DNA of 64,000 nt, taken from the NCBI GenBank assembly GCA_942492715.1, contig CALOFW010000026.1, forward strand, positions 1 through 64,000, written 5' to 3'. This DNA is from Sva-07 sp942492715. GTDB taxonomy: Bacteria > Actinomycetota > Acidimicrobiia > Acidimicrobiales > Ilumatobacteraceae. Positions 33,894 through 42,737 of the stretch are shown here, piece by piece (position 1 is the stretch's first letter; each line of letters begins with the position of its first letter). A program made the translations under genes and the position numbers. The notes below the pieces were generated by a model. That model made no database searches and was not told the DNA's origin. It saw only the letters and a list, made by a program, of their open reading frames with translations.

Positions 33894-34736
33894 TCAGTCC
33901 CCGATGCTCTCGGCGATCCGGTCGATCGTCGGGCGAACGATCATCGTGTAGGTGTCGGCGATCGCCGGCTCGCGGCTGGTCCTCTGGGCCTCCAACCGGG
34001 CCGGGTCCATCACGACCGCCATGAACGCCGCCTTGCTCGGGAACAGGTTGAACCGGACCTGGTCCCACGTGCGGCCATCGCCGAGGATCGTGCCCTCGGC
34101 GGCGAACCACCCCGAGATCCGGACGCCATGCGGCATCGCGACCTCGCCGGCGGCGCGCTGGTAGGCAGCCATGTTCTCCGGGGTGATCGAGGCTCGGGCA
34201 GCGTCGTGGTACTTGAGCACGTGGATCACCATGACCGGCCCGTCCTCGTCGGTCGGCGGATGTGGGACGTCGGCCCAGTCCACCGGCTGCACACCATCTG
34301 GCGCCGTCGGCGTCGCGATCGGTTGGCAGCCGATCACGATCGTCTCCTGCATGCCGGCCTCCTTGTGGACGTGCTGGCGCTGGAAGTCGGGGCGCGACTG
34401 CATCTCGATGAACGATCGGCGTGTCGGGTACTTGACCACGCCGACGCGGTCCCAGATCGGGGCATCGCCGAGGAGTTGCTGGTCGACGTCCCCGCCGAAC
34501 ACGATCTCGGCGCCGACGCCGGCCAACGACTCGAGCGGTGTGTACAGGTCGTCGGCCTCCTTGCCGCTGATGGCGGTGCGGCCGGCCCCACCGCCGCCGT
34601 CGGCATACGCAGCGACCTCGCGGTACTTCATCAGGTTGACCATCCACACCGGTCCGTCCTCGTCGGGCGGCATGGTGGCGAGGCGCATGCCGTAGTCACG
34701 GTCGACCCTGCCGTAGCCAGGTGCGTTGCTGGTCAT
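33894..34736 (-). CDS. Tandem DUF1330/dimeric alpha-beta barrel protein
   Basis: A 280-residue protein with two related halves. One begins GPVWMVNLMKYREV and the other GPVMVIHVLKYHDA, each followed by a WDQV/WDRVGVVKYP-like strand and a helix with PSKAAF or PTRRSF. This is the ferredoxin-like alpha-beta barrel seen in DUF1330/EthD-type proteins, duplicated in one chain. Such proteins are often small-molecule binding or isomerising accessories in catabolic operons. Last gene of the eight-gene TetR operon; its ATG overlaps the preceding stop (ATGA). No catalytic residue can be named. Confidence 0.7.
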   Translation of the reverse strand: MTSNAPGYGRVDRDYGMRLATMPPDEDGPVWMVNLMKYREVAAYADGGGGAGRTAISGKEADDLYTPLESLAGVGAEIVFGGDVDQQLLGDAPIWDRVGVVKYPTRRSFIEMQSRPDFQRQHVHKEAGMQETIVIGCQPIATPTAPDGVQPVDWADVPHPPTDEDGPVMVIHVLKYHDAARASITPENMAAYQRAAGEVAMPHGVRISGWFAAEGTILGDGRTWDQVRFNLFPSKAAFMAVVMDPARLEAQRTSREPAIADTYTMIVRPTIDRIAESIGD

Positions 34737-37333
34737 CGGGTCTCCTTCGCTGCGACGAGTCGCATCATCTCGCGGGCCACCATCGGCCCGGCGTTCTGGT
34801 TCTGGCCGGTGACGAGGTTCCCGTCGACCACCCAGTGGTTGGCCAGCGGATCCCGGAACGCCGTCGCACTCTCGAACTTCGCGCCCTGGCCACGCAGTTC
34901 GGTCTCGGGGTGCTGCGGGGTCGACTCGATGCCGAGCTCGCGGACCTGCTTGTCGGTGACCGCCGAGATCCGTCGCCCGGCGACGAGTGGTTCACCGGCC
35001 GGGGTAGTGGCCTTGAGCAGGCCGAGCGGACCGTGACAGACGCCGCCGATCACCGTCCCGCGGCCGTTCGCCTCGGTGATCTTGGCCCCGAGTTCGTCGG
35101 AGGTGCCGAGGTCGAACGCGGCGCCCCAGCCCCCGGCGAGGAACACGATGTCGTACTGGCTGACATCGACATCGCCGATCGCGAGCGATTCGGTGACCTT
35201 GCCCCGCAGTTCGTCATCGGCGAGGAACCGGTCGTCCTCGGCGGTCCGGATCACCGGCTTGAGGCTCTGCGGATCGACGGGGATGACACCGCCCTTCGGG
35301 CTCGCGAGGTCGACGAACATCCCGGCGTCGACGAACGCGTAGTACGGCACCGTCATCTCGCTGGCGAACACGCCGGTCGCCTTGCCGATGTCGAGCACCC
35401 CGCGGTTGGTGCACACGATCAGCGCCCGCTTGCCGAGCAGCTCGAACTCGACGGCGTCGGGGTCGTCGGGGTGCAGGCCGAGGCGCTGCAGGCCCTTGCG
35501 CAGAAGTCGCGCGGGCGGCGGGACGCGCTTCGTCGCAGGCGTCGTCGGCCGGCGACGTGCGTACGGCCACGGCACGTTGCGCTCGGGCACCGAACGGGCC
35601 CGCTCCACCTTCAGCACCGAACGAAGATGCTCGAACACCGCCCTCGCATCAGCATCGTGCCAGCGGTTCTCGTGCTCGATCGGGTCGGCGGTGAGGTCGT
35701 ACAACTCCCACTGGTCGGGCAGCGGCTCCGAGCGGTACACGTCGCCGCCCGGGGCGTTGGCGGCCAGGTGCCGGACACCCGGCTCGGTCCACGTCGCTGG
35801 GTCGTCGAACGTGCGCACCAGCTTCCAGAGATGCCCTGCTCCCCCGTCGGCCTCCTCGTCGGCCACCCGCACGACGATCCCCTCGAAGTTCGAACCGACG
35901 TGTGCCGGCACGCGGATCCGCAGCGGTGCCGGTGGCTTGGCGGCACGGCCGATCCGTCGGGCGAAGCCGGACGCGCCGGTGTCGCCCTCCAGCATGTTGT
36001 CGCGCGTCATCAAGTAGACCGCCCGGTCACGCGCTGGCGACTCGTCTCCGTCGACGACGGGCATCAGGTTGCGCCCGGGCAGCGGATGGACCTCGCTGAA
36101 CCGCTCGCGCAGGACGTCGGCCGCGGCGGCTTCGTCGATGCCCGCCGCGGCGAGCAGCGTCGGCACGAGGTCGATGTGCGACGTCGGCGCGTCGTCGATC
36201 GCACGCGGCGTCGACGGCGCAGCGCCGAGCCGGACGACCTCGAACGGCACCCGGGTCGCCTCGTCGTAGAGGTTGAACCACTTCTGGTGGAGGCCGCCAT
36301 GGGCGCCGAGCAGTTCGCCGTGGTCGACGGTTCGCACGACGACGGCCTCCTCGAACGCGCCCTGGGTGTGGGCGTCGGTGACCGCCTGGCGGACCCGGTC
36401 GAGCGGACCGTCGACCTCGGCGTGGAGGCGGTAGTAGAGGTCGCGATACTCCTGGGCGTGGTCGCGGTAGCTCTTGCCGACGAGCGCCACCGGTCCGTAC
36501 CCCGTCGGGTACGCCTCCCGATAGGCGATCTGCGCAGCAGGCTTCGTGGCGAGGTCCTCGTCGTCGGTGGGCGACGGTGCGACCGTCGGTGGATCGCCGG
36601 GTCCCGGCTCGATCGGCAGACCCTGGCGGATCCAGGCGGGGAACAGCACGATGTCGTGAGGGTTGACGAAGCTGACGACCAACAGGAACGGTCGGAGGGC
36701 GTCGGCATCGCCGGCCACCCGGCGGGCGTAGCGGTCCTCCAACCACGCGACCACTCGGTCGGCGATCAGCGAGTCGCGCCGGACCCCTGCGTTGGCGAGC
36801 GGCGCGCCATGCGGCTCAGGGCCCACCCAGCCCGAGAACCCGTACGGCGCCAACGGATCGGCATCGAGGTAGCGCTGCACGGCCGCAGGGTCGACCACGC
36901 CGTCGTCGTCGTTGGTCGCCAGGATGTCGCCGGTGGCGGGGTCGGTGAGGTCGGCGTGGCTGATGTGCCACTTCCCGTCGTAGTGCGTGTCGTACCCGGC
37001 GGCCCGGAACCAGTTGCCGAGCGTCGGCACCTCTCCCTCGGGCAGCCATCGCAGGCGCGAGTCGTCGTACTGCTTGCCGAGCCCGTCGGTCTGGGTGACG
37101 CCGTGGAGGTCGGGATACTGCCCGGTGAACAGCGTCGGACGGCTGGGGACACACGCCAGCGACCCGGTGTAGTGCCGCTCGAACGACACGGCGTGCTCTG
37201 CGAACCACTGGCGGCCGGTCAACGTCTCGCGGCGCCAGGCGGCGAGCGCATCCGACTCGTAGGGCGGCGCAGCTCGTTCCTGGTCGGTCATGATCACGAT
37301 CACGTCGGGGCGTGGGGCGTCAGGTTCGGTCAT
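34733..37333 (-). CDS. Type I sulfatase fused to a DJ-1/PfpI domain
   Basis: The start is at the ATG giving MTEPDAPRPD (866 residues), which overlaps the previous stop; the 62-residue extension in the open frame is not family-like. Residues 8-520 are an alkaline-phosphatase-fold sulfatase with metal Asp in VIVIMTDQE and the formylglycine motif CVPSR (C61-R65). After a basic linker, residues 633-866 form a DJ-1/PfpI-type domain with the nucleophile elbow GGVCHGP (C766-H767), as in Hsp31/glyoxalase III-like proteins. The protein is likely cytoplasmic, since no signal peptide is seen. It would desulfate an organic sulfate, with the second domain processing a reactive carbonyl or protecting the enzyme; the latter is speculation. 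Confidence 0.85.
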   Translation of the reverse strand: MTEPDAPRPDVIVIMTDQERAAPPYESDALAAWRRETLTGRQWFAEHAVSFERHYTGSLACVPSRPTLFTGQYPDLHGVTQTDGLGKQYDDSRLRWLPEGEVPTLGNWFRAAGYDTHYDGKWHISHADLTDPATGDILATNDDDGVVDPAAVQRYLDADPLAPYGFSGWVGPEPHGAPLANAGVRRDSLIADRVVAWLEDRYARRVAGDADALRPFLLVVSFVNPHDIVLFPAWIRQGLPIEPGPGDPPTVAPSPTDDEDLATKPAAQIAYREAYPTGYGPVALVGKSYRDHAQEYRDLYYRLHAEVDGPLDRVRQAVTDAHTQGAFEEAVVVRTVDHGELLGAHGGLHQKWFNLYDEATRVPFEVVRLGAAPSTPRAIDDAPTSHIDLVPTLLAAAGIDEAAAADVLRERFSEVHPLPGRNLMPVVDGDESPARDRAVYLMTRDNMLEGDTGASGFARRIGRAAKPPAPLRIRVPAHVGSNFEGIVVRVADEEADGGAGHLWKLVRTFDDPATWTEPGVRHLAANAPGGDVYRSEPLPDQWELYDLTADPIEHENRWHDADARAVFEHLRSVLKVERARSVPERNVPWPYARRRPTTPATKRVPPPARLLRKGLQRLGLHPDDPDAVEFELLGKRALIVCTNRGVLDIGKATGVFASEMTVPYYAFVDAGMFVDLASPKGGVIPVDPQSLKPVIRTAEDDRFLADDELRGKVTESLAIGDVDVSQYDIVFLAGGWGAAFDLGTSDELGAKITEANGRGTVIGGVCHGPLGLLKATTPAGEPLVAGRRISAVTDKQVRELGIESTPQHPETELRGQGAKFESATAFRDPLANHWVVDGNLVTGQNQNAGPMVAREMMRLVAAKETR

Positions 37334-37809
37334 GGTGTCGTTCCCTTCGTCGTGGTGCACCAGTCGGCGAGACCGGCGAGCATCTTGTCGGATGCTCGGG
37401 CGAGGCTCCGGCCGGCGGCTCGAGCGATCAGTTGCTGTGGTGGCCGTGGCCCGCAGTCGACCTGTGTCACGAGCGCCACGTGCGTGCTGCTGGGTGTGTC
37501 CGGCGCGGTGAGACGCCACTCGTTGACGACGTGGCGCAGCACCGGTGGCAGGCCGGTGATCTCGTAGGCCAGCCGGGTCTGCGGCTCCCAGGTGGTGATC
37601 CGCTCGACGAGCACGAACCGCCCCGACTGGACGCGGCGAGCGATGCCGAGCATGTCGCCCGCCAAGCCATCATCGTCGGGTCGGTCGGCCAACAGGCAGG
37701 AGTGGTCGACATTGGGCGCCCAGCGGCTGATCGTGTCGAACTCGGCGAGCACGTTCCAGATGTCGCCGATCGGGGCGGCGACCGTTCGGGATCGGGTGAC
37801 TTCGATCAC
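37330..37809 (-). CDS. SRPBCC (polyketide cyclase/START-like) protein
   Basis: A 159-residue protein starting with a GTG that overlaps the upstream stop (GTGA). It opens with VIEVTRSRTVAAPIGDIWNVLAEFDTISRW, given here in part, the standard entry strand and helix of the SRPBCC fold. Strands with LVERITTWEPQTRLAYEI and HVALVTQVDC follow, then a long C-terminal helix. These proteins form a hydrophobic cavity and act as cyclases, hydrolases or carriers. Its tight coupling to sulfatase and dehalogenase genes suggests that it handles a hydrophobic intermediate of the same pathway. Confidence 0.8.
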   Translation of the reverse strand: MIEVTRSRTVAAPIGDIWNVLAEFDTISRWAPNVDHSCLLADRPDDDGLAGDMLGIARRVQSGRFVLVERITTWEPQTRLAYEITGLPPVLRHVVNEWRLTAPDTPSSTHVALVTQVDCGPRPPQQLIARAAGRSLARASDKMLAGLADWCTTTKGTTP

Positions 37810-38696
37810 GGCCGCGCCTCCCGGTTCCTCGCTGCTGGCATCCAGTTCGGTCCGGCGGTCTGATCGATCCGATCGACGAAGCGCGAGCTGACCGGTTCGA
37901 GGAGGTCGAGGAACCGGCGCGTGCCCGCCTCGCCGAGATGGCGCCACGCAGCCGACGAGAGGTCGTCGAGGCGGTCCTCGAGCGACTGGCGGTAGGCGAC
38001 CCCACGGTCGTTCACCGCGCCGTCGGTGGCCAGCCCACGTGCTTCGAGCGACGCGAACGCGGCGACGAGCATCGCGTCGTCTGCGCCACGGCTCCGCGGG
38101 AGCCAGTCGTCGGGATAGTTGCGCCAGGCGCCGTCGAGGATCCCGGCTTCGGTCTCGCCGACGTCCTCCGCGATCTGGATCGCCCAGTGGGTGTCGCCGC
38201 GCCACTCCCGGATCGAGTTGACGGCCAGCCAGGCCGACAACAGCGAGTCGTCGGGGCGGGGCCAGGACCGCGTCGTTGCGAACAGCACCCGTCCGGCGAC
38301 CGGCACGGCGTCGACTGCGGCCCAGAGCTCGTCGGCCATCGAGGCGAGGTCGTCACAGATCTCCGGGGTGTACTCGCGGAGTCCGGCGACCACGGCGGCG
38401 TCGCGGGCGCCGGCGGCGTGCTCGAAGGTCGTCACGGCCCGACACTGGTCGAGCCCGAACGCCACGAATGCCGGGTGGATCGAGTAGAAGGCTGCGGTGA
38501 CGGCGTCGTTGCCGGCGGCGGCGAGGGTCGCCCCCCGGCTGGCGATGTAGTAGCCGACGCCGTCGGGCACGCCCAACGCGGAGTAGTTGGCGACCGCCCG
38601 CGGATCCCAGTAGATCCAGCCGATCAGGCGGTGCGATTCGAGCGCCGCTCGCCGGCTCAGGTCGCGCCAGTCGACCGGCGTGCCATCCTCCATCAT
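37806..38696 (-). CDS. SCO6745-like protein
   Basis: A 296-residue helical protein starting MMEDGTPVDW; both ATGs overlap the dehalogenase stop. It resembles the actinobacterial SCO6745 family: a repeated R-x-LE-x-HR-like start (AALESHRLIGWIYWDP), GYYIASRGATLAAAGNDAV, and FYSIHPAFVAFGL. No catalytic or cofactor motif is known to me for this family. There is no signal peptide and no membrane helix. It sits in the middle of the sulfatase/dehalogenase operon with four-base overlaps on both sides, so it is likely needed in fixed proportion with those enzymes. Confidence 0.7.
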   Translation of the reverse strand: MMEDGTPVDWRDLSRRAALESHRLIGWIYWDPRAVANYSALGVPDGVGYYIASRGATLAAAGNDAVTAAFYSIHPAFVAFGLDQCRAVTTFEHAAGARDAAVVAGLREYTPEICDDLASMADELWAAVDAVPVAGRVLFATTRSWPRPDDSLLSAWLAVNSIREWRGDTHWAIQIAEDVGETEAGILDGAWRNYPDDWLPRSRGADDAMLVAAFASLEARGLATDGAVNDRGVAYRQSLEDRLDDLSSAAWRHLGEAGTRRFLDLLEPVSSRFVDRIDQTAGPNWMPAARNREARP

Positions 38697-39616
38697 GGTG
38701 TTGCGGCGATGAAGTCGACGAGCACGTGCGCGAGTTCCGGTCCGCGGTCCTCCTGCAGGAAGTGGCCGCCGCCCTCGATCGTCGTGTGCGGCTGACCCTG
38801 CGCGCCCGGCACCTTGGCGAGGAACGGTGCATCGCCACCCCGCGTGACGGCGTCCTGGTCGCTGAAGCAGAGCAGGAACGGTTTCTCGAACGCGGCGAGC
38901 ACCTCCCAGGCAGCGATGTTGTCGGCGCTGGCGGGGTCGTCGGGGCTCGTGGGCACGAGCGTCGGGAAGATGCGGGCGCCGGCCTTGTACGTGTCGTCGG
39001 GGAACGGTGCGTCGTAGCCGGCGATCACGTCGTCGGTGAGGTCGGTGGTGGTGGCACCGTTGATGATCTGGCCGATCGGGAACACCGGCGACTCCTTGGA
39101 GAACCTCTGCCACCTCAGGAACGCCTCGCTCGCCGGGCCGTGTCCGGTCGGCAGCCCGGTGTTGCCGACAGCGACGCGGGCGTAGCGATCGGGGACGAGC
39201 GCCACGAGCCGAAGCCCGATCAGCCCGCCCCAGTCCTGGCCGAAGTAGGTGACGTCGCGCAGGTCGAGGTGGTCGAACAGCAACTGCCGCATCCACTCGA
39301 CGTGGCGGGCATAGGTGTAGTCGGCCACCTCGGTGGGCTTGTCGCTGCGGCCGAATCCGACGAGGTCCGGTGCGATCACGCGGTGGCCGGCGGCGACGAG
39401 CACCGGGACCATCTGCCGGTACAGGTAGCTCCACGACGGCTCGCCGTGCATCAGGAGCACCGGCGCGGCATCGGCGGGGCCCTCGTCGATGTAGTGGACT
39501 CGGATCGTGCCGCCGTCCGGATTGCCCGGCTCGGCGTCGATCTCGGCGTAGTGCGGCTCGAACGGGTACCCCGAGAGGTTGTCGAAGCGGTCGTCGGGTG
39601 TGCGCAGTGCCTGCAT
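38693..39616 (-). CDS. Haloalkane dehalogenase, subfamily HLD-I (DhlA-like)
   Basis: A 307-residue alpha/beta hydrolase. The segment HGEPSWSYLYR (57-67) and nucleophile elbow GQDWGG (D128, W129) match the DhlA type, where Asp attacks the carbon bearing the halogen and the adjacent Trp holds the halide. D255 (SDQDAVT) and H285 (GGGHF) complete the triad. These positions are those expected for HLD-I, as opposed to HLD-II enzymes with Asn after the HG motif. It cleaves carbon-halogen bonds to give an alcohol, halide and a proton in the cytoplasm. GAGGAG lies 7 bases upstream of the ATG, the only Shine-Dalgarno in the operon; the gap to the MBL gene is 29 bases. Confidence 0.88.
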   Translation of the reverse strand: MQALRTPDDRFDNLSGYPFEPHYAEIDAEPGNPDGGTIRVHYIDEGPADAAPVLLMHGEPSWSYLYRQMVPVLVAAGHRVIAPDLVGFGRSDKPTEVADYTYARHVEWMRQLLFDHLDLRDVTYFGQDWGGLIGLRLVALVPDRYARVAVGNTGLPTGHGPASEAFLRWQRFSKESPVFPIGQIINGATTTDLTDDVIAGYDAPFPDDTYKAGARIFPTLVPTSPDDPASADNIAAWEVLAAFEKPFLLCFSDQDAVTRGGDAPFLAKVPGAQGQPHTTIEGGGHFLQEDRGPELAHVLVDFIAATP

Positions 39617-39645
39617 CGTGGGGCTCCTCGGCGTGGCTGGATCTG

Positions 39646-40476
39646 TCAGGGGATCTGGATCTGGTGGAGGTCGTCGCCGAGTTCGACGCGGCCGGAGAAG
39701 TGGGCGGCGGCCAACTGGCGCCAGTCGTCGCCGCCGCCCGGTGGGATCGCGGGGACGTAGTGGGTGAGGATCAGGGTGTCGATCCCGGCTCGTGCGGCGG
39801 TCTGGGCGGCCTCCTCGGGCGACGAGTGGTAGTCGAGCGTGTCCTGGAGGCGTTGGATGGCGATGTTGCCGATGATGTCCTTGCGGATCACGCTGTGGAC
39901 CAATGCGTCGGCACCGGCACACAACGCGTCGAGACCGGCACACGGCACCGTGTCGCCGGCGACGACGACGCCGTTGCCGGCGTGGTCGAACCGGAACCCC
40001 ACGCTCGGCTCGACCGGGCGGTGATCGGTGGGGCCGGCGGTGATCGCCACGGCGCCACCGAGGTCGACCGGACCGTCAGTGACCTCGATCACCTCGAGCA
40101 ACGGCTGCTCGTTCAGATCGGTGTGGTGGGCGATCCGGTACGCGATGTCGGGGCCGAGCGACGCCACGATGTGGCCGACGACCTCCTTCGTGCCGGGCGG
40201 GCCGACGATGCGAAGCAGCGTGGGCTGGAACGTGCTGATCCACTGTGACGTGATCACGTCGTTGAGGTCGGTGATGTGATCGCTGTGCAGGTGGGTGATC
40301 AGCACGGCGGTGAGCTGGTTGGCGGGAACCCCGGCGGCCGCGAGCCGCATCAGCACCCCACGGCCGGCATCGACGAGGTAGTGCTCGCCACCCGCCTGGA
40401 TCAGTGTTGCCGGGCCGGCGCGGTTCGGGTCGGGCAACGGGCTGCCGGTGCCGAGGAGTGTGACGTCGATGCTCAT
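39646..40476 (-). CDS. MBL-fold hydrolase, RNase Z/AtsA-like
   Basis: A 276-residue protein starting MSIDVTLLGTGSPLPDPNRAG, typical of the ribonuclease Z-like branch of the metallo-beta-lactamase fold, which also contains the zinc arylsulfatase AtsA. Zinc ligands are in THLHSDH (about 62-68), a His near 141 and D in VVAGDTV, with a final His in ILTHYVP. Given its operon partners, an ester or sulfate-ester hydrolase is more likely than tRNA processing, but sequence alone does not decide. Its ATG overlaps the arylsulfatase stop by four bases. Confidence 0.82.
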   Translation of the reverse strand: MSIDVTLLGTGSPLPDPNRAGPATLIQAGGEHYLVDAGRGVLMRLAAAGVPANQLTAVLITHLHSDHITDLNDVITSQWISTFQPTLLRIVGPPGTKEVVGHIVASLGPDIAYRIAHHTDLNEQPLLEVIEVTDGPVDLGGAVAITAGPTDHRPVEPSVGFRFDHAGNGVVVAGDTVPCAGLDALCAGADALVHSVIRKDIIGNIAIQRLQDTLDYHSSPEEAAQTAARAGIDTLILTHYVPAIPPGGGDDWRQLAAAHFSGRVELGDDLHQIQIP

Positions 40477-42737
40477 TGACGGCTCATCTCTGCTCGGGCC
40501 TCGGCGTCGCGCGCCTCCGCGTCCTCCCGGGACAGGAGTTGGATCTCGATCTCGTGCAGCGTCCCGGTGAACGGGAAGGGGGCCTCGTAGCGCGGCGACA
40601 CGGCGGAACCGTGGTCCTCGCCGATGCTGGGCCCGACCGACGACATCATCGACATGAACAGCGGCAGGGTGGTCTCGCCGGACGGCGCGCCGTCGACGGT
40701 CAGGCGGACCGACCCGGTGCGACTCGGTCCACGTCGCACCGAGACGACGACGGTGACCTCGCCCTCGGGCAGATCGGCGGCCGACTCGACCACGGTGTGG
40801 TCGTCGAACGCGTTGTAGTCGACGACGAGACGGTCGTCCTGCACGAAGATCGACACGCCACTGTTCTCCGTACCGGTCGCGTAGAGCACGCCGTCGTCGG
40901 CGGCCGACCGGGTGAGGCGGGCGGTCAGATCGAAGCTGCGGCCGCCGATCGCTGCCGATGCCTGGCCCGGCAGCGGCGACATCGGCGGTCGGTAGACGTA
41001 GCGACGATCCGGCGGGTGCGGTGAGTTCGGCCGGAATCGGGCCCCGAACAGCTCGAACATCCGGTCGTCGAGCGGGAGCACCCCGTGACGTTCGGCTTCC
41101 TGCCACCACAGCGCCTGCAGCTCGACCAGCTTGTCCGGCTCGGCCTCGGCGAGGTCGTGGCACTCGGAGAAGTCGGTGGCGAGGTGGTACAGCTCCCACG
41201 GCTCGGTGTCGTAGTCGGCGCCGGCAACGTGCTTGCAGACCGCCTTCCACTCCCCCGCGACCAGCGCTCGGCTGCCGCCCATCTCGAAGTACTGCAGCTC
41301 GTTGGTCGCCGGTGCCGCCGCGTCGTCGACGGCCGACGCGAAGGAGTGACCGGTGACGGGCAACTGATCCACGCCGCGGAAGACTTCCGGTGCACTCACG
41401 CCGACGAGTTCGTAGAGCGTCGGCGCGATGTCGGCCACGAACGTGAACTGGTCGCGGCGGCCACCCGCGTTCCCCGCACCGAGCCGATCGGGCCAGTGCA
41501 CGACGAGCGGAACGTGGACGCCGCCCTCGTGGGTGTTCTGCTTGTACCACTTGAACGGCGTGTTGCCGCACTGCGCCCAGCCCCACGGGTAGTTGGTGTG
41601 GCTGTGCGGGCCGCCGATGTCGTCGATGCGCTCGATCGCCTCGTCCGGCGTCTCGAGGATGCCGTTGAAGAACTTCATCTCGTGCATCACGCCGAACGGG
41701 CCACCTTCCTGGGAGGCGCCGTTGTCGGCGAGCACCATCAGGATCGTGTTGTCGAGTTGCCCGAGCGCTCGGAGACCGTCGACGAACCGGCCGATCTGGG
41801 CGTCGGTGTGGTCGAGGAACGCAGCGAACGCCTCCTGCAGGCGGCAGGCGAGGCGCTGCTGGCTCTCGGGGAGACCGTCCCACGCGTCGACACCCGGGTT
41901 GCGCGGCGCGAGTTCGGTGCCGGCCGGGATGACGCCGCGTTCGAGCTGCCGCTCGAACCACCGAGCACGCACGACGTCCCAGCCCTCGTCGAACTTGCCG
42001 CGGTACTTCGCGAGGTACTCGGGTGGCGCCTGGTGCGGGGCGTGGGTGGCGCCGAAGGCGAGGTAGGTGAAGAACGGGCGGTCGGGCCGCACGCCGACGC
42101 TGTCGGAGATCATCCGCAGCGCCTGGTCGACGAGGTCCTCCGACAGGTGATAGCCGTCGTCGTGGCCTGCCGGCGGCCCGATGATGTGGTTGTCGCACAC
42201 CAGCTCGGGGTGGAACTGGTCGGTCTCGCCCTCGAGGAACCCGTAGAAGCGATCGAAGCCACGAGCGAGCGGCCACTGCTCGAACGGGCCGGCGGCGGAG
42301 CACTGCTCCATCGGAGCGAGATGCCACTTGCCGACGGCAAAGGTGGCGTAACCGGCATCGCGCAGCACCTCGGCCATCGTGGCCGTGTGGTTCGACATGT
42401 GGCCGAGCATGTTCGGGAAACCCGTGCGGAAGTTCGACACGGCCCGCATGCCCGCGGCGTGCTGCGATCGCCCGGTCAGCAGCGACGCACGGGTCGGCGA
42501 GCACAGTGGTGTCACGTGGAAGTTGGTGAACTGGAGCCCCTCGGCGGCGAGCGCATCGACGTTGGGGGTGTCGATGTCGGAGCCGTAGCAGCCGAACTGG
42601 GCGAAACCGGTGTCGTCGAGCAGGATGACGACGACGTTCGGCGCCCCATCGCCGGGATGCGGCGGTTCGTCGAACCACGGTGTCGAGTCGGCGACCGTGC
42701 GGCCGATCGTTCCCTCGAAACGTGATGGCCTGCTCAT
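40473..42737 (-). CDS. Type I arylsulfatase
   Basis: From the ATG giving MSRPSRFEGT (overlapping the TetR stop) the protein has 754 residues. It carries the sulfatase signature CSPTRASLLTGR with the formylglycine precursor C79, metal ligands D41-D42 (ILLDDTG), the second signature GYATFAVGKWHL, and ADNGAS further on. Residues about 600-750 are a beta-rich C-terminal extension with SGVSIFVQDD and VTVDG-like strands, often found in the large PAS/AtsA sulfatases. No signal peptide is evident. It hydrolyses aryl or alkyl sulfate esters. The Cys must be converted to formylglycine; a candidate maturase is encoded at 61781. Confidence 0.92.
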   Translation of the reverse strand: MSRPSRFEGTIGRTVADSTPWFDEPPHPGDGAPNVVVILLDDTGFAQFGCYGSDIDTPNVDALAAEGLQFTNFHVTPLCSPTRASLLTGRSQHAAGMRAVSNFRTGFPNMLGHMSNHTATMAEVLRDAGYATFAVGKWHLAPMEQCSAAGPFEQWPLARGFDRFYGFLEGETDQFHPELVCDNHIIGPPAGHDDGYHLSEDLVDQALRMISDSVGVRPDRPFFTYLAFGATHAPHQAPPEYLAKYRGKFDEGWDVVRARWFERQLERGVIPAGTELAPRNPGVDAWDGLPESQQRLACRLQEAFAAFLDHTDAQIGRFVDGLRALGQLDNTILMVLADNGASQEGGPFGVMHEMKFFNGILETPDEAIERIDDIGGPHSHTNYPWGWAQCGNTPFKWYKQNTHEGGVHVPLVVHWPDRLGAGNAGGRRDQFTFVADIAPTLYELVGVSAPEVFRGVDQLPVTGHSFASAVDDAAAPATNELQYFEMGGSRALVAGEWKAVCKHVAGADYDTEPWELYHLATDFSECHDLAEAEPDKLVELQALWWQEAERHGVLPLDDRMFELFGARFRPNSPHPPDRRYVYRPPMSPLPGQASAAIGGRSFDLTARLTRSAADDGVLYATGTENSGVSIFVQDDRLVVDYNAFDDHTVVESAADLPEGEVTVVVSVRRGPSRTGSVRLTVDGAPSGETTLPLFMSMMSSVGPSIGEDHGSAVSPRYEAPFPFTGTLHEIEIQLLSREDAEARDAEARAEMSRQ

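Noticed and set aside
34721..37567. 948-codon plus-strand open frame opposite the sulfatase-DJ-1 gene
   Set aside because: Composition is typical of antisense high-GC frames and the minus strand has unambiguous sulfatase and DJ-1 motifs.
37806..39434. 542-codon frame ending in the SCO6745-like gene
   Set aside because: The first 246 codons are an out-of-frame shadow of the dehalogenase; only the part from the ATG at 38696 is family-like.
39646..40476. True ribonuclease Z
   Set aside because: The fold fits, but the operon context is catabolic and the AtsA-like branch shares the same motifs; tRNA processing is not supported.
39646..42678. 1010-codon minus-strand frame reading through to the MBL gene
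   Set aside because: Only the last 276 codons are MBL-like; the rest is out of frame with the arylsulfatase gene. The ATG overlapping the arylsulfatase stop is the start.
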